From Balneolaceae bacterium (GTDB lineage Bacteria; Bacteroidota; Rhodothermia; Balneolales; Balneolaceae), in the NCBI GenBank assembly GCA_007123785.1, contig SLGL01000050.1, positions 1 to 9,538 of the forward strand: a DNA stretch of 9,538 bases, given 5' to 3'. The first letter of the stretch is position 1. Each line of letters begins with the position of its first letter. Shown here piece after piece: positions 7,080 through 9,538 of this stretch. Both the position numbers and the translations under genes were made by a program. Under the pieces are notes generated by a model. That model was not told the DNA's origin. It saw only the letters and a program-made list of their open reading frames with translations, and ran no database searches.

Positions 7080-7526
7080 TTACGCCTCGCTTTTACTATC
7101 GGGAGTTTCGGAGCCGGACTCTGTTTTCCTGCCCACGGTTTTTTCGGCCTGAAGTTCTTCAGCCTGCTGCTCAATTTCCCTGTAAAGCAGGCCCATCTCC
7201 ATTTTAATCTGCTTGAGGGTGTCGCGTGCAGTCTCTTTTTTGAGTTCTGCGTCGAGTTCGGCTTCATTACTGCCGGGCGAGTCGAGAATCTCATCCATGG
7301 CCACATCCAGCCGCGCTTCTATATGAGACATCTTACTGCGTACTTTACCCAGAAATTCATCAACTGAAGAGAGTAATTCGTCGGTATTCATCCGCTGCAT
7401 CGCTTCGTTCACATTCTGAACATACTTTGAACGGCGGATTTTCTCCTTTGCATCGCGAATTTTGCGGTAATGCTCTTTGTACTCCTCTTTGAGACGTTCC
7501 CGTTCCTGTTCACTATTGCTGCTCAT
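7080..7526 (-). CDS. Shortened PspA-like helical protein (C-terminal-half paralogue)
   Basis: A 148-residue, highly charged all-helical protein without signal peptide or TM segment. By eye it aligns with the C-terminal half of the PspA encoded just upstream. RKIRDAKEKIR (21-31) matches PspA RKIKEAREALR (129-139). After a 3-residue gap, residues 32-78 align without gaps to PspA 143-189, ending EARLDVAMD against EARMEIALE. QIKMEMG (106-112) matches QFKQEMG (213-219). The N-terminal amphipathic helix and most of the helical hairpin of PspA are missing; the last 20 residues are a polar, probably disordered tail. It begins 35 bp after the pspA stop, has no Shine-Dalgarno box, and ends nine bases before the membrane coiled-coil gene. 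It may co-polymerise with, cap or regulate PspA. Homology is seen; function is inferred. Confidence 0.8.
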   Translation of the reverse strand: MSSNSEQERERLKEEYKEHYRKIRDAKEKIRRSKYVQNVNEAMQRMNTDELLSSVDEFLGKVRSKMSHIEARLDVAMDEILDSPGSNEAELDAELKKETARDTLKQIKMEMGLLYREIEQQAEELQAEKTVGRKTESGSETPDSKSEA

Positions 7527-7540
7527 GGCTGCACTTTTGT

Positions 7541-7564
7541 ATTACTGTATTATGTACTGTATTA
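7541..7564. repeat. Two direct copies of TACTGTATTA between pspA and the small paralogue gene
   Basis: The decamer TACTGTATTA occurs at 7543-7552 and again at 7555-7564, twelve bases apart. The second copy includes the pspA stop codon. The repeat fills most of the 35-bp gap. It may be a small slippage duplication; no function is suggested by the sequence. Confidence 0.5.
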
Positions 7565-8326
7565 CGACTTGGTTTTTTCCTTTCCGATCGTCTTCTGAGA
7601 TTCTTCTTTTTCTTTGGAGGGAGAGTCTTCAATTTCAATCGTTTTTTTCTCTTTCGATGCGGTTTCTTTACCCATTTCCTGTTTAAACTGGTTTACCAGC
7701 TCCTGTGCGCGAATTTTTTCTGCATTCGCTTCTATTTCCATCGAATGAGTGTCCACACTCTCCAGGGCAATTTCCATCCGGGCTTCATTTCTTGCGGTCT
7801 GTTCGTTCAGCTTGTTCACCATTTCGGAGTGGGTCTGATCCAGCCCGCCCATTTCGAACGATTCCAGGGCATCAGCAACCCGGGACTGCCATTCGGCGCG
7901 TTCACTGGCACGCAGGGCTTCGCGCGCTTCTTTAATTTTGCGATCTTTTTCGCGCATAAAAGCCTGTTTCACTTTAATAGCTTTTTCGTACGCCTGATCA
8001 GCATATTGCAACTGCTGTTTCGATTGCTCCAGGCTTTCCTTTACTTTCTCAAGCTGAAGAGCGTAGCCTTGAGCAAGGTCATCCCGGTCGGCATTGATGG
8101 CTGCTTTAATTTTAGAAGTTATTTCCTGGATTTTCTTATCATTTCGCTCCACTTCTTTCCGCAACATCACGGCGTTGGCTTTCACCGTTGCGATATTTTC
8201 ATTCATTTGCGGAATCTGATCGTTCAGCTCACGGATATTCTGTTCAAGAATCAGTTTGGGATCTTCTATAGAACTGACCATTCCTCCAAACATCGATTTA
8301 ATAGCTCTGATAAAACGTTTAAACAT
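7562..8326 (-). CDS. pspA: PspA/IM30 (Vipp1) family membrane-stress protein
   Basis: A peripheral inner-membrane protein of the bacterial ESCRT-III superfamily that polymerises on damaged or stressed membranes. The 254 residues open with an amphipathic helix (MFKRFIRAIKSMFGGMVSSI, 1-20), then the family hallmark EDPKLILEQNIREL (21-34). A long helical hairpin follows (about 35-140), then the EARMEIALE helix (181-189) and QFKQEMG (213-219). The usual length is about 220-230; the excess is a lysine/glutamate-rich tail from about 220, unlike the Vipp1 C-terminal domain. The ATG at 8326 places the amphipathic helix at the exact N-terminus, as in the family. It heads the six-gene run; PspB, PspC and PspF are not in the window, and I see no GG/GC sigma-54 promoter upstream. 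The PspA call is secure; the partners proposed here are inferred from gene order. Confidence 0.93.
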   Translation of the reverse strand: MFKRFIRAIKSMFGGMVSSIEDPKLILEQNIRELNDQIPQMNENIATVKANAVMLRKEVERNDKKIQEITSKIKAAINADRDDLAQGYALQLEKVKESLEQSKQQLQYADQAYEKAIKVKQAFMREKDRKIKEAREALRASERAEWQSRVADALESFEMGGLDQTHSEMVNKLNEQTARNEARMEIALESVDTHSMEIEANAEKIRAQELVNQFKQEMGKETASKEKKTIEIEDSPSKEKEESQKTIGKEKTKS

Positions 8327-8528
8327 AGTATTGTTGATTGATTAAATTAATGCCCTGATTTATAATGCCTTAGACAAAGTTAATGGTTTTAGGGTTTTTC
8401 GCAATGGTTTAACCCGTATTTCGCAGAATATGATACTCTATTTTTGATGCTATCACAGAAAACGCAGGCTAAAACACTAACAATAACATGGATAGAGTTT
8501 CTCATATTTTTTTTCCGAGAATGTGGGT
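8327..8528 (-). promoter_or_regulatory. Upstream region of the pspA operon
   Basis: A 202-bp AT-rich gap between the phosphorylase stop and pspA is the likely promoter region of the six-gene run. No hexamer pair at good spacing stands out; a TATAAA on the minus strand about 35 bases before the ATG lacks a clear -35 box. GGTTTAACCCG occurs at 8406-8416 and recurs as part of the perfect palindrome GGGTTTAACCC at 8525-8535, where it includes the phosphorylase stop. An 8-T run (plus strand, about 8509-8516) flanked by TTCTC and GAGAA arms lies just beyond, but the strand is wrong for terminating the phosphorylase transcript. Confidence 0.3.
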
Positions 8529-9538
8529 TTAACCCGGATATTCGTGAATTCCGTCTTTATCTACCCGGTGTGTGATCATTTTCAGAGGTTTTACATTTCG
8601 GTTTTCTATTGTTATTGCACGCTTCATGCCTTCCTTTGCTGCTTTCATTACATCTTTCTTGTTCGTATGAAGTTCGGCAAATGTTTCACCGGCTTTCACA
8701 GAGTCACCGATTTTTTTATAAAGCATAAAACCGGCAGCCGGGTCCACATCATCTTCTTTGGCCTTTCGTCCGGCTCCCAGTTCCACAGAAACCATACCCA
8801 TTGCAAATGCTTCCATTTTGGTGATGGTGCCTGGCGCTTCGGCCTTCACCGGTTCCACAAACTGCGCACTTCGATAAGAATCAGGATCAATGATAACGTC
8901 TGTATCGCCTCCATGTTCTTCCACAATATCTATCCATTTCTGCAGGGCTGATCCGTCCTGAACAGCCTTCCGGCTCTTTTCGATACCTTCTTTTACCGAA
9001 GCTGCTTTGTTACCCAGATAAATCATGGTTCCTGCCAGCAGATAAGTAATCTCCATCACATCATCCGGGCCGTTTCCATTCAGCGATTCGATGCTTTCTT
9101 TAACTTCCAGCCAGTTGCCCACGGCATAGCCCAGAGGCTGCTCCATGCTGGTCAGGTAAGCAATGGTTTCTTTCCCGAACTCTTCGCCGATACCCACAAG
9201 CGTTTCGGCCAGTTTCATCGCATCGGAATGATTTTTCATAAAAGCTCCCGACCCGAATTTTACATCGAGCACGAGAGCGTCAATTCCCTCAGCCAGCTTT
9301 TTACTCATGATACTTCCAGCAATCAGGGGGATCGATTCCACTGTGGCCGTTACATCACGAAGAGCGTAGAGGCGTTTGTCTGCCGGGGCGATCTCTTCAG
9401 TTTGACCCGCCAGAACGAGGTTGTGTCGCCGGATAATCTCTTTATAACGATCCAGAGTTATATCCACCGTAAAACCAGGAATCGATTCCAGTTTGTCGAG
9501 TGTGCCGCCGGTATGGCCAAGGCCTCGCCCAGAAATCA
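8529..9538 (-). CDS. deoA: Thymidine / pyrimidine-nucleoside phosphorylase, 5' end outside the window
   Basis: A cytosolic salvage enzyme that splits thymidine (or uridine) with phosphate to the base and (deoxy)ribose 1-phosphate. The frame runs to the right edge; the first complete codons give ISGRGLGHTGGTLDKLESIP, the family signature. The valine GTG at 9467 is internal, not a start. About 335 residues are present, so some 100 N-terminal residues, including the first phosphate-binding lysine and serine motif, are missing. Further motifs are APADKRLYALRDVTATVESI (the YALRD arginine), IPLIAGSIMSKKLAEG (substrate-contacting Ser and Lys), VLDVKFGSGAFMK (cation/phosphate site), and the C-terminal beta domain with AFAMGMVSVELGAGR. 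The QPLGYAVGNWLEVKE block is closer to the broad-specificity Pdp of Gram-positives than to E. coli DeoA, so uridine may also be used. It ends in TAA inside a GGGTTTAACCC palindrome. Confidence 0.94.
   Translation of the reverse strand, partial: ISGRGLGHTGGTLDKLESIPGFTVDITLDRYKEIIRRHNLVLAGQTEEIAPADKRLYALRDVTATVESIPLIAGSIMSKKLAEGIDALVLDVKFGSGAFMKNHSDAMKLAETLVGIGEEFGKETIAYLTSMEQPLGYAVGNWLEVKESIESLNGNGPDDVMEITYLLAGTMIYLGNKAASVKEGIEKSRKAVQDGSALQKWIDIVEEHGGDTDVIIDPDSYRSAQFVEPVKAEAPGTITKMEAFAMGMVSVELGAGRKAKEDDVDPAAGFMLYKKIGDSVKAGETFAELHTNKKDVMKAAKEGMKRAITIENRNVKPLKMITHRVDKDGIHEYPG

Noticed and set aside
7745..8341. 198-residue plus-strand ORF opposite pspA
   Set aside because: An antisense shadow; the minus strand encodes an unambiguous PspA family protein.
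8500..8528. TTCTC / GAGAA arms around an eight-T run downstream of the phosphorylase gene as a terminator
   Set aside because: The T-run lies in the loop and on the plus strand, so it does not form an intrinsic terminator for the minus-strand transcript.

Overview
The window is a chromosomal segment from a Gram-negative bacterium. The best guess is Balneolota or a neighbouring part of the Bacteroidota/FCB group. The reasons are mid-range GC, tight operon packing, AT-rich start regions that mostly lack a Shine-Dalgarno box, a bifunctional PheA, and the character of the unknown coiled-coil proteins. This placement is inference; there is no rRNA or marker gene to fix it. Every intact gene reads on the minus strand.

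Right to left, in the direction of transcription: the 3' three quarters of a thymidine/pyrimidine-nucleoside phosphorylase gene (8529-9538, cut by the window edge). After a 202-bp gap comes a compact run of six genes: a PspA/IM30 protein (7562-8326); a 148-residue helical protein that aligns with the C-terminal half of that PspA (7080-7526); a two-TM, coiled-coil protein (6186-7070); an enoyl-CoA hydratase whose ATG overlaps the previous stop (5404-6189); a CNNM/CorC-type membrane protein with CBS domains (4014-5297); and a tandem-AAA ATPase whose ATG overlaps the CNNM stop (2302-4014). A 188-bp gap separates this run from pheA, the bifunctional chorismate mutase/prephenate dehydratase (965-2113).

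The left end differs. Between pheA and the truncated start of a membrane sensor gene (1-175) lie about 790 bp without an intact gene. This stretch holds a plus-strand remnant of an FAD-dependent monooxygenase (614-925). It has lost its N-terminus and, by an apparently in-frame deletion, its middle. It has no ATG in frame.

The most interesting proposal is that the six-gene run centres on a bacterial ESCRT-III-like envelope system. It would comprise full-length PspA, a shortened PspA paralogue lacking the N-terminal amphipathic helix and most of the hairpin, a membrane-anchored coiled-coil protein, and an AAA ATPase with a Vps4-like W-x-G pore-loop pattern. The paralogy and gene layout are visible in the sequence; the joint function is inferred. 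The hydratase and CNNM protein may be functional partners in membrane lipid or ion homeostasis, or simply passengers in the operon.
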